A DNA stretch of 64,000 nucleotides. Origin: JBBQZO01 sp038207625 (GTDB lineage Bacteria; Pseudomonadota; Gammaproteobacteria; Burkholderiales; Burkholderiaceae_D). Position 1 is the first letter of the stretch. Each line of letters starts with the position of its first letter. The position numbers and the translations under genes are program-made. A model generated the notes under the pieces. That model was not told the origin of the DNA. It did no database searches and saw only the letters and a list, made by a program, of their open reading frames with translations. Positions 8,690-17,656 of this stretch are shown here, piece after piece. The stretch lies in assembly GCA_038207625.1 (NCBI GenBank), contig JBBQZO010000012.1, forward strand, positions 73,014 through 137,013, read 5' to 3'.

Positions 8690-9697
8690 ATGAAAATATG
8701 TGTAGTGGGAGCCGGCGCGATCGGCGGCTATCTGGCGGTCAAGTTGGCGCACAGCGGCCATGACGTCAGCGTAATTTTGCGCGGCAAGAACTTGGAGGCG
8801 GTGCGGGCGAACGGCATGACGCTGCAGATGGCCGACGGCGCCCAGTACCATGCGCTGCTGCATGCGACCGACAACATCGCCAGCCTGCCGCCGCAGGACG
8901 TGGTCATTTTGGGCATGAAGGCGCACCAGGTCGCGGCCGTGGCGGCCGGGATCCCGCTGATCTGCGGACCCGAGACGATGGTGGTGACGGCGCAAAACGG
9001 CGTGCCCTGGTGGTATTTCCAGAAGCACGGCGGCCCCTACGAGGGACGCCGGGTCGAAGCGGTCGATCCTGGCGGCGTGGTGTCGAGCGCGCTCGACATC
9101 GACAAGATCATCGGCTGCATCGTCTACCCGGCCTGCGAGATCGTCGCGCCGGGTGTCATCAAGCATATTGAAGGCAATCGTTTTTCGCTCGGCGAACTCG
9201 ATGGCGAGAGCACGCCGCGCATCCGCCTGCTGGCCGACGCGCTGCGCGAGGCCGGCTTCAAGGCGCCGATCAGCTCCGACATCCGCTCCGAGCTGTGGGT
9301 CAAGCTGTGGGGAAATCTGAGCTTCAACCCGATCAGCGCGCTGACCCACGCGACGCTGGCCGGCATCTGCGAATTCGGACCCAGCCGCGATCTGGCCGCG
9401 CGCATGATGAGCGAAGCGCAAAGCGTGGGCGAACAACTGGGCGTCACGTTCAAGGTGTCGCTGGAAAAACGCATCGCCGGCGCGGCCGCGGTGGGGGAGC
9501 ACAAGACGTCGATGCTGCACGATATCGAGGCGGGACGCCCGATCGAACTCGACGCGCTGGTCGCCAGCGTGCTCGAACTGGGCCGCATCGCCGGGATTCC
9601 CACGCCGACCATCGAAGCGGTGCACGCGCTGGCGGCCTTGCTCGCACACACGGTCCAACAACAACACGGGCGCCTGCAAATGACGTCCGCCGCCTGA
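8690..9697 (+). CDS. ketopantoate reductase family oxidoreductase
   Basis: A 335-residue ApbA/PanE-type protein. The N-terminal Rossmann fold is clear (MKICVVGAGAIGGYLAVKL, residues 1-19; NADP site GAGAIGG), followed by VILRGKNLEAVRANG, AQNGVPWWYFQKHGG and the helical C-terminal domain with ELWVKLWGNLSFNPISALTHA, where the catalytic Lys and the Asn-Ser substrate residues are expected. The extended PWWYF...YEGR insert is seen in the paralogous group often annotated 2-dehydropantoate 2-reductase that sits beside catabolic genes. The acid-CoA ligase follows 51 bp later, so a catabolic 2-keto-acid role is as likely as pantothenate synthesis. Confidence 0.85.
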   Translation: MKICVVGAGAIGGYLAVKLAHSGHDVSVILRGKNLEAVRANGMTLQMADGAQYHALLHATDNIASLPPQDVVILGMKAHQVAAVAAGIPLICGPETMVVTAQNGVPWWYFQKHGGPYEGRRVEAVDPGGVVSSALDIDKIIGCIVYPACEIVAPGVIKHIEGNRFSLGELDGESTPRIRLLADALREAGFKAPISSDIRSELWVKLWGNLSFNPISALTHATLAGICEFGPSRDLAARMMSEAQSVGEQLGVTFKVSLEKRIAGAAAVGEHKTSMLHDIEAGRPIELDALVASVLELGRIAGIPTPTIEAVHALAALLAHTVQQQHGRLQMTSAA

Positions 9698-9748
9698 ACG
9701 CCACCGGCGCGCAGCGTGCAACCTTATTCTCACTTCCAGAAAGCAGCC

Positions 9749-11281
9749 ATGCAACAGATCTCCACCATTGCCGATTTGCTCAAAATCGGTGCCGACGACG
9801 CCATCGCCATCAGCGCTCCGGCCAGCGCGCCACTGACGTATCGGGCACTGCGCGCCATCGTGCAAGACGCCACCGACGCGCTGCGCGCGATCGGCATCGA
9901 GCAGCATGACCGGGTCGCCATCGTGCTGCCCAACGGCCCGGAGATGGCGCTCGCTTTTGTCAGCGTGGCCAACGCCGCCGTCGCCGCGCCGCTCAATCCC
10001 GCCTACCGCGCTGACGAGTTTTCGTTCTACCTCAACGACCTGCACGCGAAAGCGCTGATCGTCGAGGCGGGCAGCCAGTCGCCCGCGCTGGCGATCGCCG
10101 CGCAACTCAAAATTCAGGTGCTGGAACTGATCCCGGCGGACGTGGGCGCCGGCAGCTTCATCTTGCGCCCGCAGACGGCAACCGCCGTGCCGACCACGGC
10201 GGCGCCCACGCGCGCGGCCAGCGCCGCTGATCTCGCCTTGATACTGCACACCTCGGGCACCACCTCGCGTCCGAAAATCGTGCCGCTGACGCACGCCAAC
10301 GTGTGTGCGTCGGCCTGCAATGTGCGCGACACGCTGAGCCTGAGCGCCGCTGATCGCGGCCTGAACATCATGCCGCTGTTTCACATCCACGGCCTGATCG
10401 CCGGCCTGCTGGCGCCGCTCGCGGCCGGTGGCACGATTTTCTGTACGCCCGGTTTCAACGCGCTCAAATTCTTCGGCTGGATGACCGAATCGCATCCCAC
10501 CTGGTACACGGCGGTGCCGACCATGCACCAGACCATCGTCGCGCGCGCGTCGCAAAATCGCGCCGTGATCGAAGCCAATCCGCTGCGTTTCCTGCGCTCG
10601 TCGTCGGCCTCGATGCCCCCGCAGGTGATCGCCGAATTGGAGGCGGCGTTCGGCGCGCCGCTGGTCGAAGCCTACGGCATGACCGAGGCGGCGCACCAGA
10701 TGGCCAGCAATCCATTGCCGCCGGCGCAGCGCATTCCCGGCTCAGTGGGGCTGGCGGCGGGACCCGAAGTGGCCATCATGGACGAGCAGGGCAGCTTGCT
10801 GGCCGCCGGCATGACGGGTGAAATCGTCATTCGCGGCGCCAACGTCACGCTCGGCTACGAGGAAAATCCGAAGGCTAATGCCGAAGCGTTCACCCATGGC
10901 TGGTTCCGCACCGGCGACCAGGGCGTGCTCGACGCGGGCGGTTACCTGAGCATCACCGGGCGCCTGAAGGAAATCATCAGCCGCGGTGGCGAAAAAATCT
11001 CGCCGCGCGAAGTCGATGAAATCCTGATGGACCATCCGGCCGTGCAGCAGGTGGTCACCTTCGGCATCCCGCACGACAAGCTGGGCGAAGACGTGGGCGC
11101 GGCTGTGGTGCTGCATCCGGACGCCGTCGTCACCGAAAAGGAATTGCGCGAGTTCGTGGCGATCCGGTTGGCCGAGTTCAAGGTGCCGCGCAAGATCCTG
11201 TTCCTCGACGAAATCCCGAAAGGCGCCACCGGCAAACTGCAGCGCATCGGCCTGGCCGCCAAGCTCGGTTTGGTCGCGTAA
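9749..11281 (+). CDS. acid-CoA ligase, oxalyl-CoA synthetase-like
   Basis: A 510-residue ANL superfamily adenylating enzyme that would activate a carboxylic acid to its CoA thioester with ATP. Seen: the P-loop-like LHTSGTTSRPKIVPLTHANV near residue 170, NIMPLFHIHGL, AYGMTEAAHQMASNPLPPA (the MTEA.HQMASNPLP form matches the oxalyl-CoA synthetase AAE3/Pcs60 group), WFRTGDQG, GRLKEIISRGGEKISPREVDE hinge, and the C-terminal Lys in KGATGKLQR. Start 9749 is preferred over an in-frame GTG at 9716. It probably forms an operon with the preceding reductase. Oxalate as substrate is inference from the motif only. Confidence 0.85.
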   Translation: MQQISTIADLLKIGADDAIAISAPASAPLTYRALRAIVQDATDALRAIGIEQHDRVAIVLPNGPEMALAFVSVANAAVAAPLNPAYRADEFSFYLNDLHAKALIVEAGSQSPALAIAAQLKIQVLELIPADVGAGSFILRPQTATAVPTTAAPTRAASAADLALILHTSGTTSRPKIVPLTHANVCASACNVRDTLSLSAADRGLNIMPLFHIHGLIAGLLAPLAAGGTIFCTPGFNALKFFGWMTESHPTWYTAVPTMHQTIVARASQNRAVIEANPLRFLRSSSASMPPQVIAELEAAFGAPLVEAYGMTEAAHQMASNPLPPAQRIPGSVGLAAGPEVAIMDEQGSLLAAGMTGEIVIRGANVTLGYEENPKANAEAFTHGWFRTGDQGVLDAGGYLSITGRLKEIISRGGEKISPREVDEILMDHPAVQQVVTFGIPHDKLGEDVGAAVVLHPDAVVTEKELREFVAIRLAEFKVPRKILFLDEIPKGATGKLQRIGLAAKLGLVA

Positions 11282-11366
11282 CAGCCTGTCGCCAGTGCCG
11301 TCGATGCGCGCGCCAGCATGGCCGCATGCGTCGATGGCGTTCGTGTCGCGCCGATAATTCGGCTCG

Positions 11367-11448
11367 CGATAAATAGGGTCAGAGCGATAAATAGGGTCAG
11401 AGTAGAATTAATTCGCAACTGTTGCAAATTAATTCTACTCTGACCCTA
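11367..11448. repeat. REP-like inverted repeat pair (REPIN-type), with a tandem 18-bp half copy
   Basis: A perfect 22-bp inverted repeat, 11392-11413 against 11427-11448 (arm contains GGGTCAGAGTAGAATTAATT), around a further palindrome GCAACTGTTGC. The outer 18 bp of the left arm (CGATAAATAGGGTCAGAG) occurs twice in tandem, 11367-11384 and 11385-11402. GGGTCAGAG palindromes of this kind are typical of REP elements mobilised by RAYT (REP-associated tyrosine) transposases; no RAYT gene is in the window. Followed by TGTTTTTGGG, the hairpin could also terminate transcription of the ligase gene. Confidence 0.8.
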
Positions 11449-11647
11449 ATTGTTTTTGGGCGCACGCGCGCCAGCGCTGGCTGCGGCCAGGGTGTTCCGG
11501 TCGCTGTCCGGTGCCAGCCTTGGTGAGCCGGCCATGGCCGTCGTTTTGCATTCTGTCGCGGGCGCACTGCGCTTCGTCGCAATGGGCTGTCGTGGCCGGA
11601 TCAGTCGAATACAGTGATCGCCTGCCACCACTCGACGGGGATGACCG

Positions 11648-12937
11648 ATGTTGCGATACGCGCTGCTGTTGCTGTTTTCATGTTCCTGCCTGGCCCACGC
11701 GGGCGAGGAACACTGGTTGCTGACGCTGGACCGTTGGGGTGACCAGTCCTATATGGCGCTGACGCTGGTTCCCAGCGGCGCCAAACTGTCCGGTCAGATC
11801 GACGGGGACAAGCTGGTCGGCCAACGCAGCGGCAACGCGATCACCTTCGACGTGACCGACGCCGACAAGGCGCATTACACGTATCACGGGACGCTGCTGG
11901 AGGGGCGCATCGTGGGTACGGCCGATTTCCCCGACACCAATACTGCGACGGCGCGCGCGCAGCACCATTTCACTGCGCGCCGCATCGCCGATCGGCCCGC
12001 CGGACCGGCGCAACTGCACGCGTTTTCGCCCACCGTGTATGCCAATGAATTCAGTCCCCACCGCATGCCCGTGCTGACGATCTGGCCGGGTGATTCGGTG
12101 CGCACCACAACGCTCGATTCGGGCGGCGTCGACGAGCATGGCGTCACGCTCGCCTTGTATGGCAATCCGCAGACGGGGCCGTTTTACGTCGACGGTGCCC
12201 AGCCGGGCGACACGCTGGCGGTGCATCTGAAGCGCCTGCGCCTCAATCGCGACTACGCCGACAGCCTCGACACCATCGTCGGGCGGGCGATGAATTCAGC
12301 GCTGGCAGCGCGCGCGACAGCGCTGGGCAAGCCGGTGCGCTGGAAACTCGATCGCGTGCGCGGGCTGGCCAGCCCCGAGAAGCCGAGCGAGGGTTTGCGC
12401 ACGTTCGCCGTGCCGGTGCGCCCGATGCTGGGCGGATTGGCGGTCGCGCCGGGCAACGGTTCGCCGGCCATTTCCAGCGGCGACACCGGGCGCTTTGGCG
12501 GCAACATGGATTTCAATGAAGTCGTCGAAGGCAATACCGTCTACCTGCCGGTGCAGCAGCCGGGCGCCTTGCTGTACCTGGGCGACGCGCACGCGCTGCA
12601 AGGCGACGGCGAAACGTCGCAGTACGCGTTGGAGACATCGATGGATGTCGAGTTTTCCGTCACCGTCATCAAGGGCCGCGCCGTTAGCGCGCCGCGGGTG
12701 GAGTCGCCCACCCAGATCATGGTGCTGGGGCAGGGCGGCTCGCTCGACGATGCGCTGCGTTCGGCCACCGGCGCGATGGTCGAGTGGCTGCAGCAGGATT
12801 ACGGTTTGAGCTTGTCCGAGTGCGCGCAGGTGCTCGGCAGCGCGGTCCATTTCAGCATCCCGAATCTGGCCGGGCGCAGCGTCGGCGTGGCCGCGAAGCT
12901 GGACAAGAGCGTGCTGCCGCCGGCGCGCGCCAGATGA
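11648..12937 (+). CDS. secreted acetamidase/formamidase family amidohydrolase
   Basis: A 429-residue exported protein; the ATG follows ACGGGG. Residues 1-18 form a signal peptide (LRYALLLLFSCSCLAHA). Residues about 20-115 form a beta-rich domain (WLLTLDRWGDQSYMALTL, FTARR). From about residue 120 the FmdA/AmdA fold is visible: FSPTVYANEFSPHRMPVLTIWPGDSVRTTTLDSGGVDEHG, NPQTGPFYVDGAQPGDTLAVHL, SGDTGRFGGNMDFNEVVEGNTVYLPVQQPGALLYLGDAHALQGDGE, all in short conserved blocks. The family cleaves short amides to ammonia and acids. Export suggests periplasmic action on an unusual amide. Confidence 0.85.
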   Translation: MLRYALLLLFSCSCLAHAGEEHWLLTLDRWGDQSYMALTLVPSGAKLSGQIDGDKLVGQRSGNAITFDVTDADKAHYTYHGTLLEGRIVGTADFPDTNTATARAQHHFTARRIADRPAGPAQLHAFSPTVYANEFSPHRMPVLTIWPGDSVRTTTLDSGGVDEHGVTLALYGNPQTGPFYVDGAQPGDTLAVHLKRLRLNRDYADSLDTIVGRAMNSALAARATALGKPVRWKLDRVRGLASPEKPSEGLRTFAVPVRPMLGGLAVAPGNGSPAISSGDTGRFGGNMDFNEVVEGNTVYLPVQQPGALLYLGDAHALQGDGETSQYALETSMDVEFSVTVIKGRAVSAPRVESPTQIMVLGQGGSLDDALRSATGAMVEWLQQDYGLSLSECAQVLGSAVHFSIPNLAGRSVGVAAKLDKSVLPPARAR

Positions 12938-13088
12938 GCGCCGACGCCCAACCGTGCGTCAACGGCGCTGCCGAGCAGGGGCTGCTGGCGCACCCTGCTG
13001 CGCTTGAAGCGCGTGTCTGCGCGTGCGGCCCGATTGCGGTACAGTGTGCGGTGCCCGTCCGTGGGCGATACTTCATATTGGACTTTTC

Positions 13089-13787
13089 ATGACCGATCTA
13101 TCCGCTTTCCCCATCACGCAAAAATGGCCGGCCCAGCACCCGGAACGGCTGCAACTGTATTCGCTGGCCACGCCCAACGGCGTCAAGGTGTCGATCATGC
13201 TCGAAGAAACGGGCCTGCCGTACGAGGTGCACAAGGTCGATTTCGGCAGCAACGATCAAACCTCGCCGGCCTTCCTGTCGCTCAATCCGAACAACAAAAT
13301 CCCGGCCATCATCGACCCCAACGGACCGGATGGCAAGCCGCTGGCGCTGTTTGAGTCGGGCGCGATTTTGATGTATCTGGCCGATAAGGCCGGCATGTTC
13401 ATGCCGACCGACAGCGCGCAGCGCTACCAGGCGATCCAGTGGCTGATGTTTCAGATGGGTGGCATCGGCCCCAGTTTTGGTCAGCTGGGCTACTACAGCA
13501 AGTTCGCCGGCAAAGCCATCGAGGACCCGCGCCCGCGCGAACGCCACGTGGCCGAATCGAAGCGCCTGCTGGGCGTGCTGGACCAGCGCCTGGCCGAGCG
13601 CAGCTGGATCATGGGCGACAGCTACACGATCGCCGACATCGCCACCTTTCCATGGGTGCGCAATCTGATCGGCTTTTACGAGGCGGGCGAGTTGGTCGGC
13701 TTTTCCGATTTTGTCCACGTCCAGCGCGCACTCGATGCGTTCCTGGCGCGCCCGGCCGTGCAGCGCGGCCTGATGATCCCCGCGTGA
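13089..13787 (+). CDS. glutathione S-transferase, YghU/Nu-class-like
   Basis: A 232-residue cytosolic GST. The N-terminal thioredoxin-like domain contains YSLATPNGVKVSIMLEETGLPYEVHKV, NPNNKIPAIIDP (cis-Pro) and LFESGAILMYLADK (glutathione gamma-Glu contact ES). The C-terminal helical domain shows MFQMGGIGPSFGQLGYY and the folding motif SYTIADIATFPWVR. The TPNG.KVSI active-site region and IGPSFGQ are typical of the YghU/YfcG (Nu-class) disulfide-bond reductases. Start 13089 is used because the reading upstream of MTDLSAFP is not conserved-looking. Confidence 0.9.
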   Translation: MTDLSAFPITQKWPAQHPERLQLYSLATPNGVKVSIMLEETGLPYEVHKVDFGSNDQTSPAFLSLNPNNKIPAIIDPNGPDGKPLALFESGAILMYLADKAGMFMPTDSAQRYQAIQWLMFQMGGIGPSFGQLGYYSKFAGKAIEDPRPRERHVAESKRLLGVLDQRLAERSWIMGDSYTIADIATFPWVRNLIGFYEAGELVGFSDFVHVQRALDAFLARPAVQRGLMIPA

Positions 13788-13804
13788 ACTGAACCGGTGA
13801 CGCC

Positions 13805-14113
13805 ATGATTATTTGGCAGGGAATGAACACAATCGAACTGGCGCGTTTTGAGCGACGCTGGACGATGGATCTTGCCGCTTTCGGTGCCGGGACAATTGTC
13901 GTCTTCGCATACCTCGTGGCGTTCGCGCCGCAAGGTCATGCGGCATGGTGGTGCTGCGTCCTCGGTGGAACAACGATTGCGCGCTGCCTGTTCGCCGCTC
14001 ATCGGCTTGGCAATCCGGAGCGTTTGCGGGCACCGTTCGATGGCGACATCTTGCTTGCTGAACCAATCTGCCCCATTGATTTGGGCGACATCGATCATCG
14101 ATGGTGCTGGTGA
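13805..14113 (+). CDS. small hypothetical membrane protein, doubtful
   Basis: A possible 102-residue protein starting MIIWQGMNTIELARFERRW 17 bp after the GST stop, with two hydrophobic stretches (AAFGAGTIVVFAYLVAF and AAWWCCVLGGTTIARCLFAA). Small inner-membrane proteins starting MIIWxG are common, but the tail (AEPICPIDLGDIDHRWCW) is not convincing and another frame is also open here. It may be a frameshifted remnant. Confidence 0.3.
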   Translation: MIIWQGMNTIELARFERRWTMDLAAFGAGTIVVFAYLVAFAPQGHAAWWCCVLGGTTIARCLFAAHRLGNPERLRAPFDGDILLAEPICPIDLGDIDHRWCW

Positions 14114-14301
14114 ATTGTCAAGTCAGGTCGGGCAGGCTGCGTCATACCCTAATGATGTTGGCCTTCGCGCCGCCAGCCTGGTATTTCTACGGGGCGCACC
14201 CCTGGCCGCGTCGCATTGCGGCGCCATCAGCAAGCATTGCGTGCATGCGGGCGTTGCTGGCACACCCGTTTGGATGGCGGCGCTGACACCGCTGATGCCC
14301 G

Positions 14302-16284
14302 CTATTCCTTGTTGCCGTCCGTCTCGCCGCCCGGGCCATCCTCGGTATGTTGCTCGGCCTTGAACTCGGCCATCGAGCGATACTCCGCGTCTTCCTTTGC
14401 CACTTTGGTGCGTTCCGGCGCGCCCGGCCGCTTGCCCAACAAATAGAAGTCCAGCGCCTTGCGCACGATCGGTGCCGCCACCGAGCCGCCGGTGCCGCCG
14501 TTTTCGATGACGATCGCGATCGCGATGCGCGGCTTGTCGGCCGGCGCAAAGGCGGTAAACAGCGCATTGTCGCGCAGCCGTTCGGCTAGCAGGCTGGCAT
14601 TATATTTCTCGTTCTTTTTGATCGCGACCAGCTGCGCGGTGCCGGTCTTGCCGCCGGTGACGTAGCCGGCATTGAGAAACGCGCGGTAGCCAGTGCCGGC
14701 CGGCTCGGTCGTCACGCCGACCATCGCGCGTTTGACGACGTCGATGTTTTCCTGCTTGAGCGCGATGCGCGAGCGCGCCGTTGCCACCGTCGGGGTGCGT
14801 ACATGCGTGCTGCCATCCTCGATGAGCTTGACCAGATGGGGCTTCATGTCGATGCCGTTGTTGGCCAGCGTGGCCACCGCGTGCGCCATCTGCAGCGGCG
14901 TATAACTATTGAAGCCGTTGCCGATCGCGACCGAAATGGTGTCGCCGCCCACCCATTTCTGCATCCCCTTGGTGTTCTTGAAACGCTCGCGTTTCCACTG
15001 CTGGGACGGCAGCACCCCCGTTTTTTCGTGCTCCAGGTCGATCCCCGTCAGCTGGCCGAAGCCGAACGGCAGCATGAAATCGTGGATGGCATCGATGCCC
15101 AGATCGTGGCCCAGCATGTAGTAGTAGGTGTCGCAGGAGGCAACGATCGACTTGTACATGTCGACCGTGCCGTGCCCGTTCGGATTATCGTCGCGAAATT
15201 TGTGGCCGCCGAGGACGAACGCGCCGCCATCGGCAATGCTCTGGCTGGGTGTGCGCTTGCCCAGCTCCAGCGCAGCCAGCGCCATGAAGGGTTTGAAGGT
15301 CGAGCCGGGTGGATAGGTGCCCGACAGCGGCCGGTTCACCATCGGCCGGTCCAGCGAGGTGTTGAGCTCATTCCAGCTTTGTGCGTCGATGCCGTCCACG
15401 AACAGGTTCGGGTCGAAGCCGGGGCGCGACACATAGGCCAGGATGTCGCCCGTTTCCGGCTCGATCGCCACCAGCGCACCGCGCCATTCGCCGAAGGCTT
15501 CCTCGACCACTTTTTGCAGCTCGATGTCGATCGACAGGATCAGATTGCTGCCCGACACGGCCGGCGTGTGCGAGAGCGTGCGGATGGCCCGCCCGCCCGC
15601 TGATTTTTCCACTTTTTCGTAGCCGGTGATGCCGTGCAGCTTGCGCTCGTAGCTTTTTTCCAGCCCTTCCTTGCCGATATGGTCGGTGCCTTTGTAGTTG
15701 GCTTCGCCGTCGCTGCCGTCGAGTTCCTCGGCCTCGGCCTGGTTGATGCGCCCGATGAAGCCGAGCACGTGCGAGGCCAGTTCGCCCATCGGATACTGGC
15801 GGAACAGGCGCGCCTGCACTTCGACGCCGGGAAACCGAAAGCGCTGGGCCGAAAAGCGCGCCACTTCGTCGTCGGACAGGCGCGAGCGCAGCGGCACGCT
15901 CTCGAAATTTTTCGACTCGTCCATCAGGTGCTTGAAGCGCTTGCGGTCCTTGGCGTTGATCTCGACCAGCGTGGCCAGCTGGTCGATCACCGAGTCGGGC
16001 GTGGCGGATAATTTGGACGGGGTGATCTCCAGCGTATAGGCCGAGTAATTCCGCGCAAGTACGACGCCATGGCGGTCGACGATCAGCCCGCGGTTGGGCA
16101 CGATGGGCACCAAAGCGATGCGGTTTTCCTCGGCCTGGGCGGCGTAGTCGGCGTGCTTGATCACCTGCAGCCAGACAAAGCGCGCCGCCAATATGCCAAA
16201 ACCGAGCAGCACGAAGGCGCTCACGGCGATGAGGCGGATGCGGAAAAAATGCAGTTCGCGTTCGGTATCTTTTAACTCAGTCAT
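14302..16284 (-). CDS. mrdA: penicillin-binding protein 2 (peptidoglycan D,D-transpeptidase)
   Basis: A 660-residue class B PBP that cross-links peptidoglycan in cell elongation with RodA/MreBCD. The start at 16284 gives MTELKDTERELHFFRIR, a single N-terminal membrane anchor (residues about 15-41), then the PBP dimerisation domain (RGLIVDRHGVVLARN) and the transpeptidase domain with the three motifs: S328-T-F-K331 in YPPGSTFKP, S383-C-D in place of the usual SxN, and K546-T-G in GGKTGTAQ. SCDTYYY at motif 2 is the usual PBP2 form. No rodA or mre genes flank it here; the downstream neighbour is a PAP2 phosphatase. Confidence 0.96.
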   Translation of the reverse strand: MTELKDTERELHFFRIRLIAVSAFVLLGFGILAARFVWLQVIKHADYAAQAEENRIALVPIVPNRGLIVDRHGVVLARNYSAYTLEITPSKLSATPDSVIDQLATLVEINAKDRKRFKHLMDESKNFESVPLRSRLSDDEVARFSAQRFRFPGVEVQARLFRQYPMGELASHVLGFIGRINQAEAEELDGSDGEANYKGTDHIGKEGLEKSYERKLHGITGYEKVEKSAGGRAIRTLSHTPAVSGSNLILSIDIELQKVVEEAFGEWRGALVAIEPETGDILAYVSRPGFDPNLFVDGIDAQSWNELNTSLDRPMVNRPLSGTYPPGSTFKPFMALAALELGKRTPSQSIADGGAFVLGGHKFRDDNPNGHGTVDMYKSIVASCDTYYYMLGHDLGIDAIHDFMLPFGFGQLTGIDLEHEKTGVLPSQQWKRERFKNTKGMQKWVGGDTISVAIGNGFNSYTPLQMAHAVATLANNGIDMKPHLVKLIEDGSTHVRTPTVATARSRIALKQENIDVVKRAMVGVTTEPAGTGYRAFLNAGYVTGGKTGTAQLVAIKKNEKYNASLLAERLRDNALFTAFAPADKPRIAIAIVIENGGTGGSVAAPIVRKALDFYLLGKRPGAPERTKVAKEDAEYRSMAEFKAEQHTEDGPGGETDGNKE

Positions 16285-16475
16285 GCCCAGTTCCCAATTG
16301 ATGCCATGCAAGTAAGGGCGACACTATACATGTATACAAGAATGGTTCGGGGACAAGGTTTCAATTTAAAATCGACGCTTCGGCACGCCGGCCGGGCTGC
16401 CGAGATACGCCGGCCGGGACATGTGCGTCCGGCACGGTCATTCGCCCACCACGGTTGTGCAAAATGCCGCCGCGC

Positions 16476-17126
16476 TCAGCTTGTGCGTGCCAGCGTCCTG
16501 CCATACAGCGCCGCCACGCCCGCCACCCACGCAACAGCGGCCGCCCAGCCGGCCAGCACGTCGGACGGGTAATGAACACCCCAATAAATGCGCGACAAGC
16601 CGACCAGCGCGACGACGAGCGCGCCGCCGGTCAGCAGCGGCCATTTGGCGCGCGTATGCCAGGCAAGCGCGATCAGGGCGGCCAGCACGGCCATCGAATT
16701 CATCGCGTGGCCACTGGGAAAGCTGAAACTCAGTTCAGGGTAGGGCGACACCCACAGGTCCGGGCGGCTGCGCGCAAACACGTGCTTGCAGGCGGGGTTG
16801 AGCAGCGCCGCGCCGCCCACGGCGAGCAGCCAGAAGGTTGCCGCGCGGCGCCGTGCGCGCCAGGCCAGTACCGCAAACACCAGCAGCGCAAACGGGAACA
16901 GCACAACAATGGATCCGACGACGCTCGCGCCATGCATGAGCGCGTCCAACAGGGGCGAGGAGTGACGGTGCACGGCATGCAAAATGGGCAGATCGAAGGA
17001 AAACGCGACGCGTTCGAGTACGTCCTCGGCCAGACTGCCAAACAGCAGCAATGGCAGCAGCACGCCGGCAAATAGCAGCAGCAGGCGGGTGGGGCGCCAT
17101 GGCAGCGACGGCGTGGGTTCAAGCAT
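16476..17126 (-). CDS. PAP2-superfamily membrane phosphatase
   Basis: A 216-residue integral membrane phosphatase with about five to six hydrophobic helices. The catalytic signature is complete: KHVFARSRPDLW (KxxxxxxRP), FPSGHAM (PSGH) and SRIYWGVHYPSDVLAG (SRxxxxxHxxxD). Members act on lipid pyrophosphates such as undecaprenyl pyrophosphate or phosphatidic acid at the outer face of the inner membrane. Start 17126 follows CCGGAG; a longer in-frame version adds 48 residues without hydrophobic character. Position next to mrdA would suit undecaprenyl phosphate recycling, but this is inference. Confidence 0.9.
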   Translation of the reverse strand: MLEPTPSLPWRPTRLLLLFAGVLLPLLLFGSLAEDVLERVAFSFDLPILHAVHRHSSPLLDALMHGASVVGSIVVLFPFALLVFAVLAWRARRRAATFWLLAVGGAALLNPACKHVFARSRPDLWVSPYPELSFSFPSGHAMNSMAVLAALIALAWHTRAKWPLLTGGALVVALVGLSRIYWGVHYPSDVLAGWAAAVAWVAGVAALYGRTLARTS

Positions 17127-17656
17127 GATGGCAACTCCGGCGATGAATGGGTTAAGGCGCCACGGCCAACTACCTGCTTGGTGCAGTGGCAATGACGTGG
17201 TGTCGTCGCCGGCCTTGTCCGATAGCGGGCGCAAGCGGGGTGCGCGTTGGTGCGTTGCAAGCGCAGGCATCGTAACGTGCCCGCAGTGCGCCCGCCAGCA
17301 CGGTGACGGGGGATTATTATAATTTCATAAACTTATTGACTTTACATCGCTCGACTTTACAATTCTATCAAGCCTTCCCTGTCGTGCAGCTTCGCCTGGC
17401 AAGCAAGCCTGTTTCGCTCCTTGGCAAGCAGCTGACCGTTGACGATGTCGATGCGTGCGGCTCGAACCGGCAAGTTGGCACGATAGCCTTGCTACTACGC
17501 ATCCCAGTAAATTCATTTTTTGTAACTCTGAATGCCATAGAGTCAGCGACGTCGGGGTCGGTCATACGTTGCGCCAGCCCGTAGTCCACGACGCTAAGTC
17601 GGTCATTTTTTTCGTCGATGAATGATGTCGACGCTGACAATCAAGGAGAGCTTCAA
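17127..17656. other. intergenic between PAP2 and GExH-motif gene
   Basis: A 530-bp region, AT-richer after about 17310. Open frames on both strands (17303-17584 forward, 17368-17640 reverse) have odd composition and no ribosome site, so they are not called. It contains a promoter-like element and a direct repeat GACTTTACA (17339-17347 and 17354-17362). Confidence 0.5.
17337..17364 (+). promoter_or_regulatory. sigma-70-like promoter candidate
   Basis: TTGACT (17337-17342) and TACAAT (17359-17364) separated by 16 bp in an AT-rich stretch. It lies about 290 bp upstream of the gene at 17657 with nothing convincing in between, implying a long leader if used. Confidence 0.4.

Noticed and set aside
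8513..10696. 727-codon reverse-strand open frame across the reductase and ligase genes
   Set aside because: It spans two well-supported forward genes and their gap, and its composition is that of antisense GC-rich sequence.
17303..17640. Overlapping open frames on both strands between PAP2 and the GExH-motif gene
   Set aside because: Neither has a ribosome site or recognisable family; composition is irregular, so they were treated as noncoding.
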